Source of the DNA: Breznakia pachnodae
GTDB taxonomy: Bacteria > Bacillota_I > Bacilli_A > Erysipelotrichales > Erysipelotrichaceae
Assembly: GCF_030814225.1 (NCBI RefSeq)
Contig: NZ_JAUSUR010000001.1
Location: 930,001 to 994,000 of the forward strand
Length of the DNA stretch: 64,000 bases
Reading direction: 5' to 3'
In this document: positions 25,901 through 33,539 of the stretch, one piece after another
Layout of the letters: every line of letters starts with the position of its first letter
Numbering within the stretch: position 1 is the stretch's first letter
Position numbers and translations under genes: made by a program
The notes under the pieces: generated by a model
What the model saw: the letters and a program-made list of their open reading frames with translations, nothing else
Database searches by the model: none
What the model was told of the DNA's origin: nothing

Positions 25901-27341
25901 GTCCATATTTATAGTTATCTTCTACTTCTGAATCTGAATATCCCCCACTACCTTTTACTGTTATCTCCATCTGATTAACTGAACTATCTACAACATTTAC
26001 GGAATACTTCGAAGGTAGAGTCGACGTTACAGCAGTACCATCATATTGCTTATATTCAACATAATCACAAGCTGGAACCTCATATGTATCAACTGCAGCA
26101 CCTTCTGGAACTTTATATCGGACTCGATATGTATTTCCTAATTGCAAACCTGGTACAGTTACAACTACTCTTGAATTCTCTGGCTCATGTACAAGACTAG
26201 TATATCCTGCTAACCCAGAAAAACTAACATACTCCATTCCTTCAGGATAGTATATATAATATACTGCATCTTTAATATATCTAGTACGAACATCATATAA
26301 ATCCGAGTTCCATATTAGAGTTACACGATTATAATTTGTATATCCATACACAGTTTCGCTCGCTGTTGAAGCAAGTGTTTCTTTTGTGGATCCTGCTGTA
26401 GAATAAACACTCAACGCCCCGCTACCAATTGCCGTTCCTACAGCATTAATTGATTGTTCAGTAGAGCCAATGTTTGTTCCATTCATTTCAACATCTGCAG
26501 TCATTTTTTGTTTCAAAGTTATTGCACCATAATATTTTTTAGGGTCTACACGAACTTTAAAATATAAGGTTGCTTTTTTTGTTCCTGCCGCAAACTCATA
26601 TGTTACTTTTCCATACGTACTAGATGCAGCATCTGTAGTTGGCAACCCAACTGATGTAATTGCTGTATAAAGTGGATCAGATGAATCAATACCTGCAATA
26701 ACATTTGTATTCACACCAGTTGTATCATAAGTTCCTGCAACTGGTATCTGAATATATTCCATACCATCTGGTAATACAAATTCTAGTTTCTTTCCTAAAG
26801 AAGTATTATCATTTCCAAAATCAACACTTACAGCAACTTCCTTAATAGTGGCATTGTTCCAACTCAATCCATCATAATCTGGAATATCAATTGAAGCACC
26901 ACCATCAGTTGCAGTAGTTCTTAAAGAAAGACCATATTTCTTACTTGAATCAGTTATTTCCATTTCTTGCTTTTCTTCCAAGACTTCTGATTCGAATCCA
27001 TCTACAATTATTTCTTTTTCATAACTGTATTCTTCATCATCTTCACTATATACAATATTAAATTTAAACGTATTATTTTCATTTACTGTATATGTACCTT
27101 TTAATCCTAAACTAATCCCTTGTGGATCAGTAATATCCAGAATTGTATATTTCTCATTGATGTTTTCCACATCAAAAGAAATAACAGCTTCTGTTTTTTC
27201 TTCATTGTAAGTTACTTTCTCTTCTATACTAAATTCTTCACTTGCTAGTATATTAGTCGCTTGAATAAACGTACCAATACAAGTGAATGATAGTGTAAAA
27301 GCTAACGCAACTTTCCAAAATGCACTTAGTTTTCTTTTCAT
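19917..27341 (-). CDS. Giant repeat-containing cell-wall adhesin with KTGD sorting signal
   Basis: About 2474 residues. Residues 1-35 are a signal peptide. The first thousand residues are adhesive beta domains. Around residues 1055-1140 sits an SdrD-B-like domain (GGTVFIDNDGDGLYKTEDGD, a calcium-binding-type loop). From about 1200 onward come Ig/cadherin-like modules organised in a 376-residue super-repeat. The C-terminus has DVVKTGDTTN, a membrane helix (IMFLMLVLLVSGGFIVMQ) and KKRVFK, a non-canonical LPXTG-type sortase signal. I start at the ATG at 27341 because GGAGG lies 8 bp upstream. It is downstream of a second surface protein and a membrane-tethered sigma factor, which probably control and accompany it. 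The ligand is unknown. Confidence 0.92.
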   Translation of the reverse strand: MKRKLSAFWKVALAFTLSFTCIGTFIQATNILASEEFSIEEKVTYNEEKTEAVISFDVENINEKYTILDITDPQGISLGLKGTYTVNENNTFKFNIVYSEDDEEYSYEKEIIVDGFESEVLEEKQEMEITDSSKKYGLSLRTTATDGGASIDIPDYDGLSWNNATIKEVAVSVDFGNDNTSLGKKLEFVLPDGMEYIQIPVAGTYDTTGVNTNVIAGIDSSDPLYTAITSVGLPTTDAASSTYGKVTYEFAAGTKKATLYFKVRVDPKKYYGAITLKQKMTADVEMNGTNIGSTEQSINAVGTAIGSGALSVYSTAGSTKETLASTASETVYGYTNYNRVTLIWNSDLYDVRTRYIKDAVYYIYYPEGMEYVSFSGLAGYTSLVHEPENSRVVVTVPGLQLGNTYRVRYKVPEGAAVDTYEVPACDYVEYKQYDGTAVTSTLPSKYSVNVVDSSVNQMEITVKGSGGYSDSEVEDNYKYGPFFFVTNATAGTKTDQVFNVKIGSDWLVKSVQVPFDASISGNKITKVQYKTNLDSSWRDLSESEINAMTTVSYMKRLDGNKIGLADDEYFTEVKAWVGSFKAGYQAGINSSTLNYTSITTYGKMASGSTQATVEVSIYDENDEVATKSTKSSIVRNVAGTTKTTASNSTAVFKNTEGQEITQIVAGNTFNVSGKFEIHSYNYGTTTAIQSPEFYFRQPEGMNIALDTLKLVDQDGVVLSGYTITPHQNSIGETIYTVKTSSDTVIGSYFGEDRKSKTITFSYNVNTDVKAQGNFNAREMIGLGNPDIKAVPDTGGATFPATDIYDLNGNSDETDLILTTAHKQFTLVENKSVLVETFLSLSGEEPKDPYVEGDSNTLAYFTPGTDADYTVKITNNSPSEASSYVAYVPIPKTGQNFGSVFQSEDFNWDMKLTGAITGEPGFKISYATNASASNYSTTANYTEYPSDYADVNMVKIEATSPLAVGAEVTFKVPLNVNETFATATSGNKIGTKNVYNPVYDVVSATFTGTLPGTKAGTELVIAEVGGTVFIDNDGDGLYKTEDGDTPVDNHEVRLWKLNEVTNVYEKVMKDGNQVSVTTDTSGVYLFDYTTGMGYGTYAVEFVEKTGSTYQYTVNNTSVGSEGINSDAIVANNIPNPGDTYRGWVLGIDATKPVAKTIGCGFLEYNPPVDLKLTVPSDTQVVKVGENINITPTKIEPEFWESIKNPTSAYTWELVNSSDSAYVTLSNTTNKTVNVTGVSKTTGTQTVEIRLTIKDIYGQTKSEVVEVKVNTSTAPTVTLPTINAYKGDVINWLGTEVTAIDDNGDAITLESSDPDKNVEWDTSTVPMALGTLSTEGTYNVEYRITDTYGNTKTQNRVVKVNGLPSITTSVQTYALGDTTIDTQIKSSSVVSASYLKASDTVGTAPTDTPITGITYSIKSGPSTTDFSKVGTYKIEYSVTNPDSKVATKETTVLITDENTKVENDLAIRADNIVLTQDEAKAFTKANAITKADVKAYEYTRTDGNITGVDTLTSITSADVTDIKNVTAKGGEFRLTFTATGASGTITKEILVVVEGTEIQEDNGIVVKAKGFTIANTDAIGLTDAIAQSSGNGNVSAYLLKDETPIINIEASTTDLAAINAVGLAGATKDLTFTATSGSKTADITVSVVVSPTLTGPTITANDCEHYVGDTFDVLHDVTAEDATTTPITLKTENPNKNTVVTHSIPNASDKFTTAGTYEVSIKVTDQFGNDSTETRKVKVNGLPEITVPVQTYYLSDATIAAQVDGAATASYLKADDTVGIAPMATAVTGITNAIKSGPSSDYSKVGTYVVEYTVTNADGKTATKEVNVLILDDTTKVENDLAIRADNIVLTQDEAKALTKADAITKANVKAYEYTRTDGNITGVDTLTNITSADVSDIKNVTAKGGEFRLTFTATGASGSITKEILVVVEGTEIQENDGIVIKAKEFTIANTDAATLDDTSAQSNGSVSAYLLKDETPITTIEATASDLTDINAVGLEGDTKPLTFTAEDNGKTATITVDVTISATLIKPTITADDCEHYVGDSFDVLHGVSAEDATNTNIPILTTRALTTTVVTHNIPVTDGKYTTPGTYEVTYEITDRFGNTQTKTRTVKVHGLVEIEASAQEYLSDDATILSQVESAATASYLKASDGAGSAPVSVDLSSDIKVTVDSGPDGTTDFSKVGIYKVTYSVTNADGKTDSITVDVAVTPRGIIWDKTGTVAIYAEGFEVANKDAKSLTEAIAKDSGHGKVFAVYKETDSNGVVTYTDVTADVTAYAQELAAINAASTTGGIYDLTFKVVKDDKETTKRVKVSVQGTGTPPVVTTPDGDELAISATDFDLTYNESKSIDETTAIAKANAQAYLLKADETATTRFVTLNVYVDGDQLEVIRNGSSKGGVYDLTFTAEHIATSGEKVTNSVTIKVTVSGDGKPSIAPTTSINNNSDVVKTGDTTNIMFLMLVLLVSGGFIVMQKKRVFK
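20712..22967 (-). repeat. 1128-bp tandem super-repeat inside the adhesin gene
   Basis: Two full units of 1128 bp (376 codons) lie head to tail, at 21840-22967 and about 20712-21839. The register is fixed by identical TCATTTTCTACTTTTGTA starts at 21829 and 22957. The best-preserved 290 bp encode ADNIVLTQDEAKA, YEYTRTDGNITGVDTL and TAKGGEFRLTFTATGAS in both units. A partial third copy of the second half lies at about 22968-23520. Whole-codon length allows recombination to add or remove units in frame. Confidence 0.85.
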
Positions 27342-27412
27342 CTGCTTGCCCTCCAATTATTGCATTTAAATTAGAATATCTTTCAATTCTCATACCCTAG
27401 ACTTTGCAATTA

Positions 27413-28582
27413 TCAAAAGAGTTTGGAATTTCTTATTTTTTTTATTGCAATAACCATAAAGAACAATCCTAAAAGAATTAAACCAACTGGTAACATATTT
27501 TCTTTTATTTCTTTATCAATAGTAATCGTACGAACTTCATATTCATTTGCTGATGTCGATTTTCCTTTATCACCATAAAGAACATCATAATTTGATTTTT
27601 TTATTACCTCTTTTTCTTCTATATTTAATTTCTGTTCATTAATTGAAATACTATATTTTGATTTTATTTCAGAATCTTTAAATATTGCATACACATCTGT
27701 ATCTCTTGTTATTTCTGATAAATCTTTATCCCATTTCAGAAAACCATCTTTACTTTCAATCGATGGCCACCCGTTTGCATTACTTCCATAAGTTACTATT
27801 TCTGTACCTACCAACTCATCTTCATCAAAATATCGAACTGTGTATTTATCAACTTCATATATTGCATAATAATCTTTAGAACTTACTGCAATATTAGAAG
27901 TTAAATAATTCCCTGTCCCATCTTTTTTCTCATTGAATCCCAGAAATGTATAATGTTCTTTCGATACTGTTGGAATTTTAAATTGTTCCTGATCTTTTAC
28001 TTTCATCGTTTCAATAAGAGAATCACCATCATAAAAATTAATCATATAATTATTTTGAAAAGAAAATTGAGAATAAAATGCATGCTCCGTAACATACATA
28101 TCTGGACCTCGATTAACGGAAGATGATTGAATCGTCAAATCAGTACTTACCTTATTTGAATAAGAGCCTATACTTTTCATTTCAATTGATATTTCTATGT
28201 TCTTATCACTTAATCTCAAACTATTGCCACCATCAATAAAACTATAATATTCACTTTCACTACATATCTTTCCATTTATCTTAAGTACTCCAGAATAATA
28301 AGAGAAATACTCCAACCCTTCTTTCTTCTGTACTTGTACCTTTGCATCAACATTTCCCGATTCATTCTTTATCTGATAATCAATTCTTATTGTAGAACCA
28401 TATGGGACAACACCAGAGCCAAGTGTTCTTTGTAACGATAGTTCTTTACCTGTCTCAACCCAATGGGCTTGTGAGGTATATGACAACGAAAAAGAAGTAG
28501 AAGCTGCCTCTACTTTGTTGAATGATTGCACAGAAATTATGGAAACTATAATTAGGAGTATTCTTATACATCGTTTAATCAT
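27413..28582 (-). CDS. Surface protein with InlB/Listeria-Bacteroides repeats and C-terminal anchor
   Basis: A 389-residue secreted protein. Residues 1-27 are a signal peptide (LLIIVSIISVQSFNKVEA). A beta domain covers about 30-165. Two Flg_new/InlB-B type repeats follow: INFYDGDSLIETMKVKDQ with YTFLGFNEKKDGTG, and VRYFDEDELVGTEIVTYG with DKDLSEITRDTDVYAIF. The C-terminus is a membrane helix (LPVGLILLGLFFMVIAI) and basic tail, without a clear LPXTG motif, so it is probably membrane-anchored. I start at the ATG at 28582 with GGAG 6 bp upstream. It follows the sigma-factor fragment with an 8-bp overlap and precedes the adhesin, forming one operon. Confidence 0.85.
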   Translation of the reverse strand: MIKRCIRILLIIVSIISVQSFNKVEAASTSFSLSYTSQAHWVETGKELSLQRTLGSGVVPYGSTIRIDYQIKNESGNVDAKVQVQKKEGLEYFSYYSGVLKINGKICSESEYYSFIDGGNSLRLSDKNIEISIEMKSIGSYSNKVSTDLTIQSSSVNRGPDMYVTEHAFYSQFSFQNNYMINFYDGDSLIETMKVKDQEQFKIPTVSKEHYTFLGFNEKKDGTGNYLTSNIAVSSKDYYAIYEVDKYTVRYFDEDELVGTEIVTYGSNANGWPSIESKDGFLKWDKDLSEITRDTDVYAIFKDSEIKSKYSISINEQKLNIEEKEVIKKSNYDVLYGDKGKSTSANEYEVRTITIDKEIKENMLPVGLILLGLFFMVIAIKKIRNSKLF

Positions 28583-29042
28583 TGGAATCTCCAACTTCCT
28601 CTGTGATTTTTACTTCATATACTTTTTCATTTTGTAAGTCATCATATAAATGGAAATTTACAACTCCTGTAAATTCACCTTCAATCTTATGTGACTGAGG
28701 TAACTCATATGTCTGCTCATTAATTTCAATATATGACTTTTCATAATCAATAACTGATTGATTATCCACTAAATCAAAGCTTAATAAGTCCTCTTCATAA
28801 CTGACCGATTTCAACTCAGGTCCTTCTTTATCAATATTACTGATTACTAAGTCATCTTTAAAGTTGTCTACTTCTATACTATACGTTCCATTACTATCTG
28901 CTACAAATGTTAGAATATTCTCTCCTTGCAAAGCTGTTATTTCTTTGCCATTCTTGCTTACCTTATAACTTTTTGGTTTTGTTTCCAAATGAACTGTAAC
29001 TTCAATTGGTTGATTTGTTGGTGAATTATAATAACTTATCTT
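28575..29042 (-). pseudogene. Extracellular C-terminal part of the tethered sigma factor, separated by a frameshift
   Basis: The reading frame is open from just after a TGA at 29043-29045 and reads KISYYNSPTNQPIEVTVHLE and on to the stop at 28575. It has no ATG and no ribosome binding site near its only early candidate (TTG at 28988). Content is a beta-rich, extracytoplasmic-type domain (Ig-like; ENILTFVADSNGTYSIEVDN). It continues directly from the transmembrane end of the sigma factor after a shift of one base. Adding one base near 29039 would fuse both into a single protein of about 425 residues. Confidence 0.75.
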
Positions 29043-29857
29043 TCAACCACAGTAGTAGGCTCATTAACAACCGTATATGTACCATAACCAACAGTCACGA
29101 CTGACATAACAAGTAAGAACTTAGCTGCATTCGCCCCAAAGAATTGCATAATAGCGATACCTCCAGCATTTGCTGCTATCTGATATCCGCTTGTTGCATT
29201 TCCAATATTGTTATAAATATTAGTTAGTGTTGCATTTGATATGATACTTTCATAAAATGCCTGAATAACAAATGGAGATAATCCAACTGAGAACATTCTA
29301 GAAGGTGATATACCTTTACTTCTTAGTGCTGGTTGTAAGTTTTCTCTAATAATTGATAATCTTGTCTTTACTGTTCCTGTAGGAATATCTAATACTTCTG
29401 CAATCTCTTTAATTGTTAAATCATCAAAATATTTTAGGATTGCTACCTGTCCATATATTTCAGGCATCTTCTCAATCTCATCTTTTACCAGATCTACAAT
29501 TTCTCTTTTAATATATAATTCATCTGGCATTTCCTTATCGTATACAATTTCCTCTAAATTGGTGTCATCATCCAGATTAACCTTATGTTTATCTTTTGAA
29601 CAAATTGTAATTGCCTGATTATATGCAATTCGATACAACCAAGAATGAAATGCCTCTGGTGATTTAAGTGACTGAATATTTTTAATCACCCGTATAAACG
29701 TTAGCTGTAACCCTTCTTCTGCATCTGCTGTATTCTTTACTATACTGAAAATAAAATAATATAATTGTCGATTGTAATGCTGATAGATTTGCTCAAAAGC
29801 TGAAGTATCACCTTTCTGAAATCTTCGAACATATGTCTTATCTATTTTTTGTGTCAT
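29036..29857 (-). CDS. ECF-type RNA polymerase sigma factor with C-terminal transmembrane segment
   Basis: Residues 8-80 are sigma region 2 (FQKGDTSAFEQIYQHYNRQL, then EAFHSWLYRIAYNQAI) and residues about 120-175 are region 4 (YGQVAILKYFDDLTIKEIAE, VLDIPTGTVKTRLSIIRENL). After a linker a single membrane helix (KFLLVMSVVTVGYGTYTVV) ends the product at VVNEPTTVVER. Ordinary ECF factors lack such a tail; this one would tie the sigma factor to the membrane with its C-terminus outside. The outside domain is encoded just downstream in another frame. The gene leads an operon with two surface-protein genes, so it probably directs their transcription in response to an external signal. Confidence 0.88.
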   Translation of the reverse strand: MTQKIDKTYVRRFQKGDTSAFEQIYQHYNRQLYYFIFSIVKNTADAEEGLQLTFIRVIKNIQSLKSPEAFHSWLYRIAYNQAITICSKDKHKVNLDDDTNLEEIVYDKEMPDELYIKREIVDLVKDEIEKMPEIYGQVAILKYFDDLTIKEIAEVLDIPTGTVKTRLSIIRENLQPALRSKGISPSRMFSVGLSPFVIQAFYESIISNATLTNIYNNIGNATSGYQIAANAGGIAIMQFFGANAAKFLLVMSVVTVGYGTYTVVNEPTTVVER

Positions 29858-29913
29858 CTTGCCGCCCCGTAAAACAAAGTCCTTTCTTATACCATGACTT
29901 TCTTATCATTGAT

Positions 29914-29949
29914 ATGGTTTGTATTTTCTTAAATTTCTTTTCAAACCAT
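29914..29949. promoter_or_regulatory. Inverted repeat upstream of the sigma factor gene
   Basis: ATGGTTTG ... CAAACCAT with a 20-bp AT-rich spacer, in the 263-bp divergent region between the sigma factor and the methyltransferase genes. It may be a regulator site; nothing more can be supported. Confidence 0.35.
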
Positions 29950-30120
29950 TTCCCAATCAATGGAATTCATTCCTTTCTGATAGTTAGTCGTGATTTCTTA
30001 GAATAGAGTTCATTTTGCTTTATAAACTTTTTTATTCAAGATAAATAGATTTGATTTTGATTAATTACTATTTTATACTTTAAAGAGAACAATGTATAAA
30101 TTAAATAGAGAGGCCAGATT

Positions 30121-31017
30121 ATGGTAATAAAACTTAAAACCACAATACCTTCTAAGGACAAAGGTAGATTATTGATGCCATTACCTTATGATGAAACAAG
30201 GGTACTAGATAAACTGCCAACACAGAAAGTAATAGCAGTAATTAACAAAAAGAAATATACCTGTAATCTGTTTTATAAAGAGGATGATATTTTTTATTTA
30301 CATATCACAAGATTAATAAAAAAAGAAGTAGGTTTGGGATCAAGGGTTTCTCTTACTTTAGAAACAACAGAAGAAAATGAAGAAACTAACAAGATTCATA
30401 ACGATGTCTTAGATTGGGAGACCTCAAAGTGTAAACACATTATGAAGGAAGTTGGAATCAAAGAAAATGATACGATCGCTGATTTTGGTTGTGGTTATGG
30501 TCATTACACAATAGGTTGTGCTTTAGCTTTAGAAAATACTGGAAAAGTAATTGCAATTGATTGTGATTCTAAAGCATTAAAATGGATCAATGAAAAAGAA
30601 AAAATGTTTTCTATCAATAATATAGAAACAATCAAAACAAGTGGGGAATCTACTATTAGTCTTCCTGATAGTAGTGTGGATGTTATTTTATTATATGATA
30701 TTTTACATATTCAAGATAAGAATACAGGAAAATCATTAGCACCCTCTCTATATAAAGAAGCTTATCGGGTTTTAAAAAAGAATGGAATTTTATCTATACT
30801 TAACTTTATTAGTGATGTAAAAACAATGAAGATGGAAAATAACCAACAAATGACGTTTGACGATATTCATAACGATATAATAAATGTGGGATTCTCTTTT
30901 TCTCATTCAGTAGAAAATGGAGTGCATTTTGATTGGTATCATAGTAGTTATAGACTAAAAAAAGGATTATTATTCTCACAATTAGAAAAAGGAGTAATTC
31001 AAAATTATATTAAATAA
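30121..31017 (+). CDS. Class I SAM-dependent methyltransferase with DUF1905-like N-terminal domain
   Basis: A 298-residue protein. Residues 1-85 form a small beta domain resembling DUF1905 (VIAVINKKKYTCNLF, FYLHITRLIKKEVGL). Residues about 105-260 are a Rossmann methyltransferase: motif I IADFGCGYGHYTIG, the acidic VIAIDCDS, and motif IV-like VILLYDILHI. A substrate cannot be deduced. It diverges from the sigma factor and converges with a PTS operon, so it is probably a single-gene unit. AGAGAGGCCAGATT precedes the ATG. Confidence 0.85.
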   Translation: MVIKLKTTIPSKDKGRLLMPLPYDETRVLDKLPTQKVIAVINKKKYTCNLFYKEDDIFYLHITRLIKKEVGLGSRVSLTLETTEENEETNKIHNDVLDWETSKCKHIMKEVGIKENDTIADFGCGYGHYTIGCALALENTGKVIAIDCDSKALKWINEKEKMFSINNIETIKTSGESTISLPDSSVDVILLYDILHIQDKNTGKSLAPSLYKEAYRVLKKNGILSILNFISDVKTMKMENNQQMTFDDIHNDIINVGFSFSHSVENGVHFDWYHSSYRLKKGLLFSQLEKGVIQNYIK

Positions 31018-31043
31018 ACAAAACACGCAAACGCGTGTTTTTA
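31018..31043. terminator. Bidirectional terminator
   Basis: AAAACACGC-AAAC-GCGTGTTTT between the convergent methyltransferase and EIIA genes; its right edge touches the EIIA stop codon. Confidence 0.88.
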
Positions 31044-31448
31044 GTTTTCATCATCACTCATATTCTCATATACACTTCGAATATCGATGATTGCATTTCT
31101 ACCTATGTTAATTAGGCTCTCTTTCTTTTCATTTGGATTTAATACAGCAGATAGGACCATTGGAAGATTCATTCCACTGATAATCTCATAATGCTTATTT
31201 TCAGATAAATACTTAAGTGTGGTATTACATGGTGAACCACCATATAAATCAGCAAAGATAAGTACTTCCTTATAATTGATTAACTTTTCCAACATATCAT
31301 CTAATTTCTTTTCAAAATCATGAATGTTCTCTTTCACATACAAGCCAACACAATATAAATTTTCATTTGACCCCACAATCATTTCTAATGTATTCTTTAA
31401 TTCATATGCTAGTTTTCCATGTGATATTAATAACACTGCTTTACTCAT
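31041..31448 (-). CDS. PTS mannose-family EIIA component (second system)
   Basis: A 135-residue mannose-type EIIA with the phosphorylated His in LLISHGKLAYELK (residue 10) and the family's FADLYGGSPCN segment. It ends the operon that begins with the large hydrolase gene at 36018, so hydrolase, EIIB, EIIC, EIID and EIIA are all transcribed together. It starts 7 bp after EIID. Confidence 0.93.
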   Translation of the reverse strand: MSKAVLLISHGKLAYELKNTLEMIVGSNENLYCVGLYVKENIHDFEKKLDDMLEKLINYKEVLIFADLYGGSPCNTTLKYLSENKHYEIISGMNLPMVLSAVLNPNEKKESLINIGRNAIIDIRSVYENMSDDEN

Positions 31449-31455
31449 AATACAC

Positions 31456-32262
31456 CTACGCTATCGCAATTCCTGTTACTGAGAATAGAATAGATAAAAT
31501 AATTACAATCAGAATTAATTTAGTAGTAGTAAGATTAACTTTACCAACCAACCAGTACAGACTGACAGCTAATAATGCCTGTGGTAATTTAGGTAGAATT
31601 TTATCAAACAAATCTACTTGTAAATCTAGAGAAGTTGAGAATAATCCTACCGTTCCAAGATTTAAAGTTACCATTGATGCAATCATTGATCCTACAACAA
31701 TTAGACCCAACACTGAAATTGCTTTGGTAATATTTTTTAGTTTATCTGAATACAATCCTACTAAGTTTGTACCTTGTTTATATCCAAGATTAAATAAGAA
31801 TGGACGTATTACAAATAAAGCAAACATATACCATACTTCCCAAATGATAACTCCTGTTACATTCCCATCAGCAGCCATTGTGGCGGCAATACTTCCAAAG
31901 ATAACTGAGTTCATCATTGCGAAGATTGTATCTCCAATCCCCGATAACGGACCCATTAGTGATGTTTTTAGTGAGCTTACAGTTTCAATCGCAGATATTC
32001 CTTCTTGTTCTTCTATTGCAATATCCATCCCCAGAATCAAGTGAGCCATATGTGGTGTACAGTTAAAGAACTGTGAATGTGCAAGCAATGCCTTATCCAT
32101 TGCTTCTGTATCATCTCCATACAACTTCTCAATTACTGGTAACATCGTCGTAAGATAACCTGATCCCTGCATCTTTCCATAATTAGAACACAATTGCCCC
32201 ATTAGAACCCAACGCCAACTTAACCTGCTTAATTCACTTTTCGTAAATTTCTTATCACTCAT
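31456..32262 (-). CDS. PTS mannose-family EIID component (second system)
   Basis: A 268-residue EIID. The family pattern is RLSWRWVLMGQLCSNYGKMQ, HSQFFNCTPHMAHLILGMDI and SLMGPLSGIGDTIFAM, followed by hydrophobic segments to the C-terminus. I start at the ATG at 32262, which has GGAG 9 bp upstream; another ATG three codons earlier sits right on that site. It overlaps the EIIC stop. Confidence 0.94.
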   Translation of the reverse strand: MSDKKFTKSELSRLSWRWVLMGQLCSNYGKMQGSGYLTTMLPVIEKLYGDDTEAMDKALLAHSQFFNCTPHMAHLILGMDIAIEEQEGISAIETVSSLKTSLMGPLSGIGDTIFAMMNSVIFGSIAATMAADGNVTGVIIWEVWYMFALFVIRPFLFNLGYKQGTNLVGLYSDKLKNITKAISVLGLIVVGSMIASMVTLNLGTVGLFSTSLDLQVDLFDKILPKLPQALLAVSLYWLVGKVNLTTTKLILIVIILSILFSVTGIAIA

Positions 32263-33049
32263 CGTAGTCATCTCCTTCCAATCCAGTAAAGGTAGCCTGT
32301 GGTGTTGCTTCTAATGAGTTTTTATAAATTGTCACAGCAACAACCGCTCCTACAATTGCAACTCCCAAAGTAGTTAATCCAAAGAGTGCAGATAATGCAA
32401 ATCCAAGAATTACAAAATGAAAGTTTTCTTTTGTTGGTAAATATTTCAACAATACTACAAATCCTACAATCGGTAATACCCCACCTGCAATTTTAAATCC
32501 ATTGATTAACCATATTGGAGTGTAATCATTCAAAAGAGTTACTAAGCTTGGTCCAATAATCAATCCTAAAGCTACTGGTATTGCTCTTCCCAAGAATAAC
32601 GGAATCGCACCACAGACATTAAACATTCTGATTTTATTTAAATCTCTGTTTGCAACTGCTTGGTCAATTCTTCCCTGAAAGAAGGAATTACACATTTTAG
32701 CAATTACATCCATCTGAATTGTAAAAGCAGCAACTGGAATACCAAATGTCACAATATATTCTTGAGCAACATCCACGCCACCATGCATCGAAGCCAATGC
32801 AATTACTAAGATTGCAGCAGAACGATACTCTGGTATTGAAGAACCACCAATAGCAGCCATCCCTAATGCTAATAACTGGAAGGTTCCTCCAACTATTAAA
32901 CCTAACTCAAAGTCACCTACAACTAATCCTGTAATAATCCCTGTTAATACAACGTTATGATATGCACCTGTCATAAAACTCATTGCATCTACATAACTAA
33001 GACCTGCAAATAAAACTAATATTATAATCTGCCATACTTCTAAGATCAT
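32255..33049 (-). CDS. PTS mannose-family EIIC component (second system)
   Basis: A 264-residue EIIC with the hallmark VVGDFELGLIVGGTFQLLAL and AAIGGSSIPEYRSAAILV segments and about seven hydrophobic stretches. It follows EIIB by 13 bp; GGAGGAAACGA precedes the start. It forms the translocation unit with the EIID that overlaps its 3' end. Confidence 0.94.
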   Translation of the reverse strand: MILEVWQIIILVLFAGLSYVDAMSFMTGAYHNVVLTGIITGLVVGDFELGLIVGGTFQLLALGMAAIGGSSIPEYRSAAILVIALASMHGGVDVAQEYIVTFGIPVAAFTIQMDVIAKMCNSFFQGRIDQAVANRDLNKIRMFNVCGAIPLFLGRAIPVALGLIIGPSLVTLLNDYTPIWLINGFKIAGGVLPIVGFVVLLKYLPTKENFHFVILGFALSALFGLTTLGVAIVGAVVAVTIYKNSLEATPQATFTGLEGDDYDE

Positions 33050-33062
33050 TTCGTTTCCTCCT

Positions 33063-33539
33063 TTATCTTAATTCTTTATAGTTTTCCCAAGTATCTGCCG
33101 GAGTCATCTGCAATCCTATCGTTACCCCATAATCACATATACTGTCTAACTCTAATCTCTGTTTATCATTTACATAAACTGATCTTCTTAACATTTTCGA
33201 ATCATCTTTTCCAGATATATTACCAAGAATCAGTTCTGGAAATTTAATTCCTGCTTCTAATAATTCTAAAAAATATTTCGGTTCTTTACATACAATAAAG
33301 ATTCGTTCTTCACCATATTTATCAGACAATAAATTCTTCACTGCTGTTTCTATTGATAAGATTGACAACTTACAATTTGGTGGACAAGCCATCTTTAATG
33401 CCATTTTATCAATGTCATTCTTAATCACTTTATTATCAATCACCATAATTCTTTGTGATTTTAGTTTATTTGTCCATCCGGTTGCTACCTGACCATGAAT
33501 CAAGCGTTCATCTACTCGACATCCAACAATATTACTCAT
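33063..33539 (-). CDS. PTS mannose-family EIIB component (second system)
   Basis: A 158-residue mannose-type EIIB with the active His in CRVDERLIHGQVATGWTNK. Its ATG overlaps the hydrolase stop by 8 bases. The sequence differs clearly from the EIIB at 4784, so the two systems probably carry different sugars. Confidence 0.93.
   Translation of the reverse strand: MSNIVGCRVDERLIHGQVATGWTNKLKSQRIMVIDNKVIKNDIDKMALKMACPPNCKLSILSIETAVKNLLSDKYGEERIFIVCKEPKYFLELLEAGIKFPELILGNISGKDDSKMLRRSVYVNDKQRLELDSICDYGVTIGLQMTPADTWENYKELR

Noticed and set aside
29036-29045. Programmed -1 frameshift in the sigma factor gene
   Set aside because: GAAAGATAAG lacks an X-XXY-YYZ slippery heptamer and I see no downstream pseudoknot-like stem, so an indel mutation or sequencing error is the simpler reading. 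It stays possible.
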